From: Azospirillum canadense
GTDB taxonomy: Bacteria; Pseudomonadota; Alphaproteobacteria; Azospirillales; Azospirillaceae
NCBI RefSeq assembly: GCF_025961225.1
Contig: NZ_JAOQNG010000001.1
Coordinates: 2,096,501 to 2,160,500 of the forward strand
Direction of reading: 5' to 3'
DNA: 64,000 nucleotides
The notes under the pieces are model-generated. The model did not search any database. It was not told the origin of the DNA and worked only from the letters and a program-made list of their open reading frames with translations. The stretch's first letter is position 1, and every line of letters starts with the position of its first letter. Positions 8,299 through 16,540 of this stretch are shown one piece after another. Both the position numbers and the translations under genes were made by a program.

Positions 8299-8614
8299 GG
8301 GGCAAACCGGGAATGATGGTTGGCGGTCATAGGCCTTTTAGACGAATGCCCGTGATCGGCGGGTGCGAAGCATCACCGCCCCCGATTTGTCCCGCATGGC
8401 CCAGCACAACGGTGGGTTTTCCCCGTGTCACGCCCCTGCAAGTCGCGCTTCGCGAAACGACGGAACAGGCGCAAAGCGGCGATTTTGCGTAGAAACCCAG
8501 GCGTTTCGCGGAACTGCGCTGGCCCGCGCGGCCGCCGCGGGCAGTCTGTCGGCCATCACCTTGCCCACCATCACCTTGCCCAACGACGCATTCACGCACG
8601 GCGAAGGCCCGACC
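8299..8614. other. 316-base intergenic region between divergent genes
   Basis: It separates the DMT pair (minus) from the FAD oxidoreductase (plus). I see a short hairpin CGCAAAGCGGCGATTTTGCG at about 8470-8489 and an exact 15-base tandem duplication at 8553-8582, but no convincing promoter boxes, RNA gene or coding frame with its own start site. Confidence 0.5.
8553..8582. repeat. Two exact copies of CCATCACCTTGCCCA in tandem
   Basis: CCATCACCTTGCCCA occurs at 8553-8567 and again at 8568-8582, ending 32 bases before the ATG of the FAD protein. It could be a duplicated operator or a chance duplication. Confidence 0.7.
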
Positions 8615-10699
8615 ATGACCGTTTCAACCCCCGTCCGCATCGTCCTCGGCTTCTCTCCCTGGATCGCCTTCGGCGCGCTCCAACCGCTCAGCGGCCTGTG
8701 GCCGTCTCTCAGCGCGCTTGGCATCAGCCTCGGCCTCTGTGCCCTCGACCGTCGGCGCGGGTCGCTGAAGGCGCCGGAGCTGGTGGCCGCCGCCTTCTTC
8801 GCAATTCTCCCGGCCTGCGGGGCGCTGGGCTGGTCCTGGCCCGCGGAGAACATCGGCCTCGTGATCCATCTCGTCCTGGCCGCCATGGCCTTCGGCGGCA
8901 TCGCGCTCGGCGTTCCCTTCACGCTGCAATACGCCCGCGAGGAGATGCCGCGGGAGTACTGGCACCTGCCGCAATTCGTCGCCATCAACTCGGTCATCAC
9001 GGCGGTGTGGGGCGTGATCTTCCTGGTCGGCGCCGCGGCCTTCTGGATCGCCCCGCCCTACGCCCCGGCGATCGGTTCGGTCGCCGCCGTGGCCGGTATC
9101 CTGGTGAACCGCCGCCTGCCCGACCGGCTGATCAAGCGCGCCATCACGAAGCAGCTGGCCGCACGGGAGCCCTTCAATTGGCCGGCGCCGGCCGTGATCG
9201 GCGCGAAGGACCGTGATTTCGACCGCGACGTGGTGGTCGTCGGCGCCGGCATCGGCGGGCTGACCGCCGCCGCCCTGCTGGCGGAGGCCGGCGCGCGCGT
9301 CACGGTGCTGGAGGCGCACGACCGGCCCGGCGGCTTCTGCAGCAGCTGGGACCGCAGGGTCCGCCTCGCCGACGGCTCCGTCGGGCGGTTCGTCTTCGAC
9401 GCCGGCGTACACGACATCAGCGGCGCGCGGCCCGACGGGCCAGTCGGGCACCTGCTGCGCACCGTCGGTGCTGCGGAGCGCGTCACTTGGCAGCCGGTGA
9501 CCCGCGGCGTCCTGATGGGCGACCGGTTCCGCCTCCTCCCCGGCGAAGCAGACGACCTGGTCGCCATGGTCGCCGCCGAGCATCCGGGCAGTGCCAAGGG
9601 GGTCGCGGCCTTCATGGCGGTGATGCGCGGTGTCTACCGCGACCTGTTCCTGGACTGCGGGACCACCGGCCTGCCCCATATCCCACGCACGGTGGATGCC
9701 ATGCGCGCCTACCCCCGGACCTGCCCGCACGCCTTCCGCTGGCGCGACACCGGCTTCCTGGCGATGCTGGAGCAGTTCGTGCCCGACGAGGGTGCCCGCC
9801 GGCTGCTCGCCAGCCTCACGCCCTACCTGTCGGACCGGCCGGAGACCCTGCGCGTCGGCCAGATGGCGCCAATCTTCGGCTATTTCTTCGACGGCGGCGT
9901 CTATCCGCAGGGCGGGTCGCAACGTCTGGCCGACGCCCTTGCCGACAGCATCCGCGACAAGGGCGGTGACGTCCTGCTGCGCACCCCCGCTGCCCGCATC
10001 CTGGTGGAAGGCGGCCGGGCCGCGGGAGTCCAGACCGCGGAGGGACGGCGCATCGCCGCCCCGGCGGTGATCTCCAACGCCGACGTTCGCCGCACCATGC
10101 TGGAGCTGGTCGGGACCGAGCATCTGCCGGACGACTACGCCGCGCGTTGCCGGGCGTTGCGCCCATCCACCTCCGGCTTCATGGTGACGCTGGCGCTCGA
10201 CGTGGTGCCGGACCTGCCGGCCATGTCCTTCCTGACGGAGGAGAGCATGGCCATCGCCCTGCCGTCGGCCCACGACCTTTCGCTGGCGCCGCAGGGCTGC
10301 GCGGCGGTGTCCCTGATCAAGCTCGCGCCCGCGGAGGATGGCTGGAACCGCGAGGCACCGGACTACCGCGCCCGCAAGGAGCGGGAGGGCGACGCGATGA
10401 TCGCCGCGGCCCGGCGCCTGATCCCCGACCTGGACCGCCACATCCTGCAGCGCCAGGACGCCAGCGCCGCCACCTTCGCCCGCTACGCCCACACGACGGG
10501 CGGCGCCATCTACGGCGTCGACCCGACACAGGGCCCCCTGCCCTGCAAGACGCCGGTCCCCGGCCTCTGCCTCGCCGGCGGCGGCGTCTATCCCGGGCCC
10601 GGCGTGGAGGCCTGCGTCATCTCCGGCGGCCTCGCCGCGGAGGCGCTGGCCGGGCCGACCGGGGCGCGCCGTCCGGCTGAGGAGCTTTGCGCGGCGTAG
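8615..10699 (+). CDS. FAD-dependent oxidoreductase (phytoene desaturase/isomerase-like) with N-terminal membrane domain
   Basis: 694 residues from ATG 8615. Residues 1-165 contain about five hydrophobic segments, such as IAFGALQPLSGLWPSLSALG and NSVITAVWGVIFLVGAAAF. From about 205 the protein is a CrtI/amine-oxidase-type flavoprotein with the dinucleotide motif DVVVVGAGIGGLTAAALLAE and VLEAHDRPGGFCSSW. The C-terminal FAD-binding region GLCLAGGGVYPGPGVEACVI is also present. The reaction is probably a desaturation or isomerisation of a lipid-like substrate at the membrane, but no carotenoid gene lies nearby, so the substrate is open. An in-frame upstream extension exists, but MTVSTPV is the natural start, with GAAGG 8 bases before it. 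Confidence 0.82.
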   Translation: MTVSTPVRIVLGFSPWIAFGALQPLSGLWPSLSALGISLGLCALDRRRGSLKAPELVAAAFFAILPACGALGWSWPAENIGLVIHLVLAAMAFGGIALGVPFTLQYAREEMPREYWHLPQFVAINSVITAVWGVIFLVGAAAFWIAPPYAPAIGSVAAVAGILVNRRLPDRLIKRAITKQLAAREPFNWPAPAVIGAKDRDFDRDVVVVGAGIGGLTAAALLAEAGARVTVLEAHDRPGGFCSSWDRRVRLADGSVGRFVFDAGVHDISGARPDGPVGHLLRTVGAAERVTWQPVTRGVLMGDRFRLLPGEADDLVAMVAAEHPGSAKGVAAFMAVMRGVYRDLFLDCGTTGLPHIPRTVDAMRAYPRTCPHAFRWRDTGFLAMLEQFVPDEGARRLLASLTPYLSDRPETLRVGQMAPIFGYFFDGGVYPQGGSQRLADALADSIRDKGGDVLLRTPAARILVEGGRAAGVQTAEGRRIAAPAVISNADVRRTMLELVGTEHLPDDYAARCRALRPSTSGFMVTLALDVVPDLPAMSFLTEESMAIALPSAHDLSLAPQGCAAVSLIKLAPAEDGWNREAPDYRARKEREGDAMIAAARRLIPDLDRHILQRQDASAATFARYAHTTGGAIYGVDPTQGPLPCKTPVPGLCLAGGGVYPGPGVEACVISGGLAAEALAGPTGARRPAEELCAA

Positions 10700-10713
10700 C
10701 CGTGTTGGAAGGA

Positions 10714-10814
10714 TTCACCACCAAGACACCAAGGCACCAAGAGGTCCTTACGGCGCGGTCGCATCGTCTCCGGCCGGCGCTACCCACTTGGTGTCTTGGT
10801 GCCTTGGTGGTGAA
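10714..10814. repeat. Inverted repeat of CACCAAG units
   Basis: The left arm 10714-10741 (TTCACCACCAAGACACCAAG, continuing GCACCAAG) and the right arm 10787-10814 are reverse complements except for two positions. Each arm is itself a short tandem array of ACCAAGR units. The element lies between the convergent FAD oxidoreductase and deoA genes. It could form a long hairpin that ends both transcripts, or be a small non-autonomous repeat element. Confidence 0.8.
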
Positions 10815-10819
10815 AAACG

Positions 10820-12142
10820 TTACCGCCCGATCCGCTCGGCGATCAGCGGCCCGGCCACCGGGGCCGTGTCGGCGACGGTGAAGGCGCGGCGCAGCAGGAT
10901 GGTCGCCTGCTCCACCTGGGCCTCGCTGCGGGCGTGGACCAGGGCGAGCGGCCGGTTGGCCGGCCCGACCGCGGCGCCCAGGCCGGCCACGTCGGCCAAG
11001 CCCACCGCGAAGTCGATGGGGTCGGTCGTCTTGGTCCGCCCGCCGCCCAGCGCGACCACGGCGATGCCGACCGCACGGGTGTCGATGGCGGCCACCACGC
11101 CCGCGCGCTCCGGATAGACCGGGCGGACGATGGGAGCGGCGTCCAGGTAGCGGTCGGGCGCTTCCAGCAGGTCGGCCGGGCCGCCCAGCGCCTGCACCAT
11201 GCGGGCGAAGCGATCCGCCGCCCGCCCGCTCGCGATGGCTTCGTCGAACATCGCGCGGCCTGCGGTGGCGTCGGGCGCCAGCTTGGCGAGCGCCAGCAGT
11301 TCCGCCCCCAGCGCCGCGGTGACCTCGTACAGGCGCGGCTCCGCCTTGCCGCCGCGCAGGATGTCGATGCATTCCCGCATCTCCAGCGCGTTGCCGGCGG
11401 TCAGGCCCAGCACCTCGTTCATGTCGGTCATCAGCGCGACGGTGGGCAGGCCGGCGCCTTCCGCCACCGTGACGATGCTCTCCGCCAGTTCCCGCGCCTT
11501 GGCGTAGTCGGGCAGGAAGGCACCGGAGCCGAACTTGACGTCCATCACCAGCGCGTCGAGCCCGGCCGCCAGCTTCTTCGACAGGATCGAGGAGGTGAGC
11601 AGGTGGATCGTCTCCACCGTCCCCGTGACGTCGCGGATGGCGTAGAGGCGGCGGTCGGCCGGCGCGATGTCGTCGGTGGCGCCGATGACCGCGCAGCCGA
11701 CCTCCTTGACGACCTTTTCCAGCAGCGCCCGGTCGGGCTTGGCGCGGTAGCCGGGGATGCTCTCGAACTTGTCCAGCGTGCCACCGGTATGGCCGAGCCC
11801 GCGGCCGGAGACCATCGGCACGAAGCCGCCGCAGGCCGCCAGCGCCGGAGCGAGGATAAGGCTGGTCTTGTCGCCGACGCCGCCAGTCGAATGCTTGTCG
11901 ACCACCGGTCCGGGAAGGTCCAGATGGTCCCAGCGCAGGACGTTGCCGGAGTTCCGCATCGCCAGCGTCAGGGCGACGCGCTCGTCCAGATCCATGCCCT
12001 GGAAGAAGATGGCCATGGCGAAGGCCGCCGCCTGCCCTTCCGTGACGGAGCCGTCGGTGATGCCCTGCACGAAGGCATCGATCTCGGCGGCGTCGAGGCG
12101 CGCGCCGTCGCGCTTCTTGCGAATCAGTTCCTGGGGAAGCAT
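10820..12142 (-). CDS. deoA: Thymidine phosphorylase
   Basis: Converts thymidine (or deoxyuridine) and phosphate into the base and 2-deoxyribose-1-phosphate in the cytoplasm. It has 440 residues, the same as the E. coli enzyme. The N-terminal helical domain (QELIRKKRDGARLDAAEIDA) is followed by the phosphate-binding VVDKHSTGGVGDKTSLILAP and by GGFVPMVSGRGLGHTGGTLD, the family signature. It is the last gene of the nucleoside operon, 39 bases after deoC. Confidence 0.97.
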   Translation of the reverse strand: MLPQELIRKKRDGARLDAAEIDAFVQGITDGSVTEGQAAAFAMAIFFQGMDLDERVALTLAMRNSGNVLRWDHLDLPGPVVDKHSTGGVGDKTSLILAPALAACGGFVPMVSGRGLGHTGGTLDKFESIPGYRAKPDRALLEKVVKEVGCAVIGATDDIAPADRRLYAIRDVTGTVETIHLLTSSILSKKLAAGLDALVMDVKFGSGAFLPDYAKARELAESIVTVAEGAGLPTVALMTDMNEVLGLTAGNALEMRECIDILRGGKAEPRLYEVTAALGAELLALAKLAPDATAGRAMFDEAIASGRAADRFARMVQALGGPADLLEAPDRYLDAAPIVRPVYPERAGVVAAIDTRAVGIAVVALGGGRTKTTDPIDFAVGLADVAGLGAAVGPANRPLALVHARSEAQVEQATILLRRAFTVADTAPVAGPLIAERIGR

Positions 12143-12181
12143 GCGGAGTCCGTGTTGTGCCGGGCTATCAAGGGTTGCCCA

Positions 12182-13012
12182 TCAATAGCCTGCCGTCGCC
12201 GGCACGGCCACCGTGTCGTCGCCCTTGCCCCCATGGCCGCTCGCCGCCAGAAGCGAGTCGAGCAGGCTCGATGCGCCGAAGCGGAAGGTCTTCGGCGTCG
12301 CCCAGCCCTTGCCCTGGAGCTGGTCGGCCAGCGCCAGGAAGGCCGCCGCGCCGGCCGCGTCGCGGATGCCGCCGGCGGCCTTGAATCCCACCGTCCGGCC
12401 CGATTCGTGGATGACGTGCAGCAGCAGCGTCGCCGCCTCCAGCGTCGCGGCCGGCTGCACCTTGCCGGTGGAGGTCTTCAGGAAGTCGGCGCCCGCCGCG
12501 ATGCTGTCGCGCGCCGCCCAGGCCAGCAGGTCCGGGTCGGGGAAGCAGCCGGACTCCAGGATCACCTTCATGGTCACATCCGGCCCGCAGGCGTCGCGGC
12601 AGGCGCGGATCACGCTCATCGGCTGGGTGCGGGCGCCGTCGATGAAGGCCTTGTAAGGCAGCACCACGTCGATCTCGTGCGCGCCGTCCTTCACCGCGGC
12701 CTTCGTCTCCGCCGCCACCGATGGGGCGTCGGATTCCCCCTTGGGAAAGTTCACGACCGTGGCGATCTTCACGCCCGAGCCCTTCAGGGCCTTGCGCGCG
12801 GTCTTCACGAAGCGCGGCCAGATGCACACGGCGGCCACCGTGCCGGCCGGCGTCACCGCCCGCTTGCACAGGGCGTCCACCCGATCCTCGGTGTCGTCGT
12901 CGTTCAGGCTCGTCAGGTCGAGCAGGCCGATGGCGCGTGCGGCGAGCTTCGCGTCGGCCTTCGCGGCCGCGGCGGTGTCGAGCGCCTGTTGCAGGTCGGC
13001 GGGGAGTTTCAT
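12182..13012 (-). CDS. deoC: Deoxyribose-phosphate aldolase
   Basis: Cleaves 2-deoxyribose-5-phosphate to acetaldehyde and glyceraldehyde-3-phosphate. 276 residues, TIM-barrel class I aldolase; the Schiff-base lysine lies in FLKTSTGKVQPAATLEA. Other family blocks are TVAAVCIWPRFV and IDVVLPYKAFIDG. Its ATG overlaps the stop of the purine nucleoside phosphorylase gene (ATGA), indicating coupled translation. Its substrate must be made from deoxyribose-1-phosphate by a phosphopentomutase, which is not in this window. Confidence 0.97.
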   Translation of the reverse strand: MKLPADLQQALDTAAAAKADAKLAARAIGLLDLTSLNDDDTEDRVDALCKRAVTPAGTVAAVCIWPRFVKTARKALKGSGVKIATVVNFPKGESDAPSVAAETKAAVKDGAHEIDVVLPYKAFIDGARTQPMSVIRACRDACGPDVTMKVILESGCFPDPDLLAWAARDSIAAGADFLKTSTGKVQPAATLEAATLLLHVIHESGRTVGFKAAGGIRDAAGAAAFLALADQLQGKGWATPKTFRFGASSLLDSLLAASGHGGKGDDTVAVPATAGY

Positions 13013-13842
13013 GGCCGGCGTCCGTCCTCTTCGTTCAGCCCTTCCAGAAAGCCGACCAGCAGCCGCTCCAGGTCGGAGGCGGCGGCCGAGGCGGCCCGCA
13101 ACGTCTGGTCATGGTCCACCGGCCCGTCGCCGAGCCCCACGCCCAGATTGGTGATGACCGCGCATCCCGCGACCCGCAGGCCGCAATGGCGCGCGATGAT
13201 GCATTCCGGGACGGTCGACATGCCGACGGCGTCCGCACCCAGAACCTTCAACATTCGGACCTCGGCGGGCGTCTCGAAGGACGGACCGGGATAGGCGGCG
13301 TAGACGCCCTCCACCAGGTCGATGTTCTGCTCCAGCGCCTTGCGGCGCATCAGCGCGCGCAGATCCGGGTCCCAGGCGTCGGTCATGCTGGGAAAGCGCG
13401 GGCCGAAGCTGTCCTCGTTCGGCCCGGTCAGCGGGTTGGCGCCCAGCAGGTTCAGGTGGTCGGAGATGGCCATCAGCCGGCCCGGCCCGACCTCCACCCG
13501 CAGGGACCCCGCGGCGCAGGTCAGCACCAGCGTGTCGCAGCCGGCGAGCTTCAGCGCGCGGATCGCCGTCTTCAGCGCATCGAACCCGTTGCCCTCGTAG
13601 GCGTGGACGCGGCCCTGCATGCAGGCGACGGGCTGCCCGCCCAGCTGTCCCATGACGAGGCGGCCGGCGTGGCCCTCCACGCTCGGCACCGGGAAGCCGT
13701 CCAGGTCGCGGTAGGAGACGGCGATGGCGTCCCCGATCCGGTCGGCGAGCCCGCCGAGGCCGGAGCCCAGCACGATCCCCACCCGGGGCCGGAAGCCGGC
13801 GGCCCGGTGCAGGATTTCCGCGGCGGCGCGTGCGGCGGTCAT
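13009..13842 (-). CDS. Purine nucleoside phosphorylase (trimeric, PNP/MTAP family)
   Basis: Splits purine (deoxy)nucleosides with phosphate into base and (deoxy)ribose-1-phosphate. 277 residues. Family motifs are VGIVLGSGLGGLADRIGDA (phosphate loop), GRVHAYEGNGFDALKTAIRA, LVLTCAAGSLRVEVGPG and AVGMSTVPECIIARHCGLRV. The size and motifs indicate the trimeric type (PunA/XapA-like) rather than hexameric DeoD. It lies between cdd and deoC in the nucleoside operon. Confidence 0.93.
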   Translation of the reverse strand: MTAARAAAEILHRAAGFRPRVGIVLGSGLGGLADRIGDAIAVSYRDLDGFPVPSVEGHAGRLVMGQLGGQPVACMQGRVHAYEGNGFDALKTAIRALKLAGCDTLVLTCAAGSLRVEVGPGRLMAISDHLNLLGANPLTGPNEDSFGPRFPSMTDAWDPDLRALMRRKALEQNIDLVEGVYAAYPGPSFETPAEVRMLKVLGADAVGMSTVPECIIARHCGLRVAGCAVITNLGVGLGDGPVDHDQTLRAASAAASDLERLLVGFLEGLNEEDGRRP

Positions 13843-13854
13843 GGCAGTCGGTCC

Positions 13855-14277
13855 TTAAAAGTCCAGGTTATCGGGGCCGAACGAATGCGGCAGCAGCTCG
13901 CCGAGCGTAAACGTGCGACGCAGCCCCTCCGGTCCGCAAACATGAATTTGCGTCTCGGGCGCGGCGAACTCGCGCAGCCGCTGGCGGCAACCGCCGCAGG
14001 GCGTGCAGAGGATGCCGTCGTCGGGTTTTCCGCCCATCACGACGATCTCGCGGATCTTGCGGTCGCCGCCGACGACCATCGCGCCGATGGCCGAGGCCTC
14101 GGCGCACTGTCCCTGCGGATAGGCGGCGTTTTCCACGTTGCCCCCGGCGTAGACCCGGCCGGACTCGCCCAGGATCGCCGCCCCTACGGAAAAGCGCGAA
14201 TAGGGGGCGTAGGCCTTGCCCATGGCCTCGCGCGCCGCATCGATAAGGTCGGTTAAAAGGCTGTTCGGGTCGGACAT
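13855..14277 (-). CDS. cdd: Cytidine deaminase
   Basis: Deaminates cytidine and deoxycytidine to uridine and deoxyuridine. 140 residues, the short homotetrameric class. The zinc and catalytic motif is QGQCAEASAIGAMVVGG (Cys-Ala-Glu) with the second zinc site PCGGCRQRL. N-terminal YAPYSRFSVGAAI matches the family. ATG 14275-14277 overlaps the stop of the permease gene by one base (TGATG), so a longer in-frame extension upstream is rejected. It feeds uridine-type nucleosides to the phosphorylases downstream. Confidence 0.96.
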   Translation of the reverse strand: MSDPNSLLTDLIDAAREAMGKAYAPYSRFSVGAAILGESGRVYAGGNVENAAYPQGQCAEASAIGAMVVGGDRKIREIVVMGGKPDDGILCTPCGGCRQRLREFAAPETQIHVCGPEGLRRTFTLGELLPHSFGPDNLDF

Positions 14278-15251
14278 CACCGTTCCTTCACGTACGGAAT
14301 GCCGCTGGCCTTGGGCGCCACCGCCTTGCCGACGAAGCCGGCGAGGAGGAGCACGGTAAGGACATAGGGCAGCATTTGGATGAATTGTACGGGTATAACG
14401 CCGACCACCGGCAGAGGTACGCCTTGCAAGCGGACCTGCACCGCGTCGGTGAAGGCGAACAGCAGGCAGGCGAACAGGGTCGGCCAGGGCCGCCACTTGC
14501 CGAAGATCAGCGCCGCCAGCGCCAGATAGCCCTTGCCCGCCGTCATGTCGCGCACGAATCCGGCGCCGTGCGCGGTGGACAGGTAGGCGCCCGCCACCCC
14601 CGTCAGCACGCCGGTGATGATCACCGCCTGATAGCGAAGCTTCGTCACGGAGATGCCCGCCGTGTCCACCGCCGCCGGGCTTTCCCCCACGGCGCGCAGG
14701 CGCAGCCCGAAGCGCGTGCGGGTCAGCACCCACTGCGTCGCGACCACCACCAGGACGGTCAGCCAGATCAGCACGTTGGCGTCGTCGAAAATCTCCCGGT
14801 AGATCGGGCCGACGATGGGGATGGGGGACAGCGCCTCCACACCCGGCAGGTGGATCTGCGGCAGCCTTGCGGAGGCCGGCAGCAGCGGGGTCTGCCCGCC
14901 CTGGTGGAACCAGGCGTAAGCCAGCGTCGGGGCCAGCCCGGCGACCAGGATGTTGATCGCCATGCCGGAGACGACTTGGTTGCCGTTGTGGGTGATGCAG
15001 GCGAAGCCGTGCACCAGCGACAGCGCCACCGAGGCCGCGACGGCGGCGAGCAGGCCGAGCCAGGGATTGCCGGTGCTGGAGGCGACGGCGGCGGCGAAGA
15101 AGGCGCCGGCCAGCATCTTGCCCTCCAGCCCGATGTCGACCACGCCCGCCCGCTCCCCGTAGAGCGCGGCGAAGGCGGCGAGCACAAGCGGGGTCGCCAC
15201 GCGGATGGTGGCGTCGACCAGCAGAATGACGGCCAGGAAGACCTCGTCCAT
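14277..15251 (-). CDS. Nucleoside-type ABC transporter permease (second subunit)
   Basis: 324-residue inner-membrane permease of the BPD_transp_2 family, YufQ/NupC-like. Characteristic segments are YGERAGVVDIGLEGKMLAGA, HNGNQVVSGMAINILVAGLA and LRAVGESPAAVDTAGISVTK. ATG 15249-15251 is the natural start (MDEVFLAVILLVDATIRVAT), just after the first permease stop. Together with the adjacent permease, ATPase and BMP-family binding protein it forms a complete importer whose neighbours point to nucleosides as cargo. Confidence 0.92.
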   Translation of the reverse strand: MDEVFLAVILLVDATIRVATPLVLAAFAALYGERAGVVDIGLEGKMLAGAFFAAAVASSTGNPWLGLLAAVAASVALSLVHGFACITHNGNQVVSGMAINILVAGLAPTLAYAWFHQGGQTPLLPASARLPQIHLPGVEALSPIPIVGPIYREIFDDANVLIWLTVLVVVATQWVLTRTRFGLRLRAVGESPAAVDTAGISVTKLRYQAVIITGVLTGVAGAYLSTAHGAGFVRDMTAGKGYLALAALIFGKWRPWPTLFACLLFAFTDAVQVRLQGVPLPVVGVIPVQFIQMLPYVLTVLLLAGFVGKAVAPKASGIPYVKER

Positions 15252-15252
15252 G

Positions 15253-16407
15253 TCAGGCCCTCCCCTCGTTGCGCGTGCCCTCGTTCTTTTTGGGGGGCCT
15301 GCGGAACAGCGCCTCAACCTGCGGCTTGAACAGGTTTTCCAGCGCGCCGGCGAACAGGATGACGAGTCCCTGGATGACCATCACCAGCTCGCGGTTCACC
15401 GTGGGATACTCAAAGGACACCTGACCGCCCCCCTGCGCCAGCATGCCGAACAGCAAAGCGGCCAGGATGATCCCCAGGGGATGGTTGCGCCCCATCAGCG
15501 CCACGGCGATGCCGACGAAACCGACCCCGCCGGTGAAGTTCAGCAACAGGCGGTGCTGCACGCCCAAAATCTCGTTCACCCCGACGAAGCCGGCCAGCGC
15601 GCCGGAGATCAGCATGGCGAGCACGATGTTCCGCGACGGCGAGATGCCGGCGTAGACCGCCGCGCGCTCGTTCTGGCCCACGGTGCGGATCTCGTAGCCC
15701 CAGCGGGTGCGCCACAGGAACAGGTAGAACAGCGCGCAGCAGGCCAGCGCCCAGGCGAAGGACAGGTTCAGCGGCGAGGGCGCCACCTCGATTCCGATCC
15801 AGCCCAGCGCCCGGTCCATGGAGGGCAGCCATGTGCCCGGGTCGAACTCCCGCGTTTCCGGCGACTGCTGGCCCGGCTTGATCAGCACGTCGACCAGCAG
15901 GTAGGTCATGATGGAGGCGGCGATGAAGTTGAACATGATCGTCGTGATGACGATGTGGCTGCCGCGCCTGGCCTGCAGCCAACCGGGGATCCAGGCCCAG
16001 GCGGCGCCGAACAGAGCCGAGACGAGGACGGCGGCCACCGCGACCACCGGCCAGGGCCAGCCGGTCATCGCCAGCCCGACCAGCCCGGCCCCGAGCCCGC
16101 CCATGTAGGCTTGCCCCTCCCCGCCGATGTTGAACAGGCCGCAGTGGAAGGCGACGGCGACGGCCAGCCCGGTGAAGATGTAGCTGGTGGTGTAGTACAG
16201 GGTGTAGCCGATGGCCTCCGGATAGCCCACCGCCTCCGTCACCATCAGCGCCAGCACGTCCAGCGGGTTCTCCCCGATCACCAGGATGACCAGCCCGGAC
16301 AGGACGAAGGCCGCCAGCAGGTTCAGCAGGGGCAGCAGCGCGTAATTGACCCAGCCGGGCACCTCCCCCGGCATGCCGAACCCCTTCCCCGCCATTCCTC
16401 GCGCCAT
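15253..16407 (-). CDS. Nucleoside-type ABC transporter permease (first subunit)
   Basis: 384-residue inner-membrane permease (BPD_transp_2 family, YufP/NupB-like). It has about ten hydrophobic segments and the motifs FNIGGEGQAYMGGLGAGLVG, GSHIVITTIMFNFIAASIMT and GVGFVGIAVALMGRNHPLGI. Its stop lies one base before the second permease start, so the two are translated together. Confidence 0.92.
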   Translation of the reverse strand: MARGMAGKGFGMPGEVPGWVNYALLPLLNLLAAFVLSGLVILVIGENPLDVLALMVTEAVGYPEAIGYTLYYTTSYIFTGLAVAVAFHCGLFNIGGEGQAYMGGLGAGLVGLAMTGWPWPVVAVAAVLVSALFGAAWAWIPGWLQARRGSHIVITTIMFNFIAASIMTYLLVDVLIKPGQQSPETREFDPGTWLPSMDRALGWIGIEVAPSPLNLSFAWALACCALFYLFLWRTRWGYEIRTVGQNERAAVYAGISPSRNIVLAMLISGALAGFVGVNEILGVQHRLLLNFTGGVGFVGIAVALMGRNHPLGIILAALLFGMLAQGGGQVSFEYPTVNRELVMVIQGLVILFAGALENLFKPQVEALFRRPPKKNEGTRNEGRA

Positions 16408-16540
16408 TCAGGCTCCATCCTTCGGACGTGTGCGTGCCCGCGTGCGTGTGCAACGCGAACCGCCCAGGAAGGTGCCCCGGCGCGCGGCCCAGCGCAAGCG
16501 CGACCGCGGTGGAGGATACCGGCGGGGATCAACGACGACC

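Noticed and set aside
13855..14733. Longer N-terminally extended cytidine deaminase
   Set aside because: The extension is the antisense-free out-of-frame reading of the upstream permease; the 140-residue form matches the family and has a TGATG junction.
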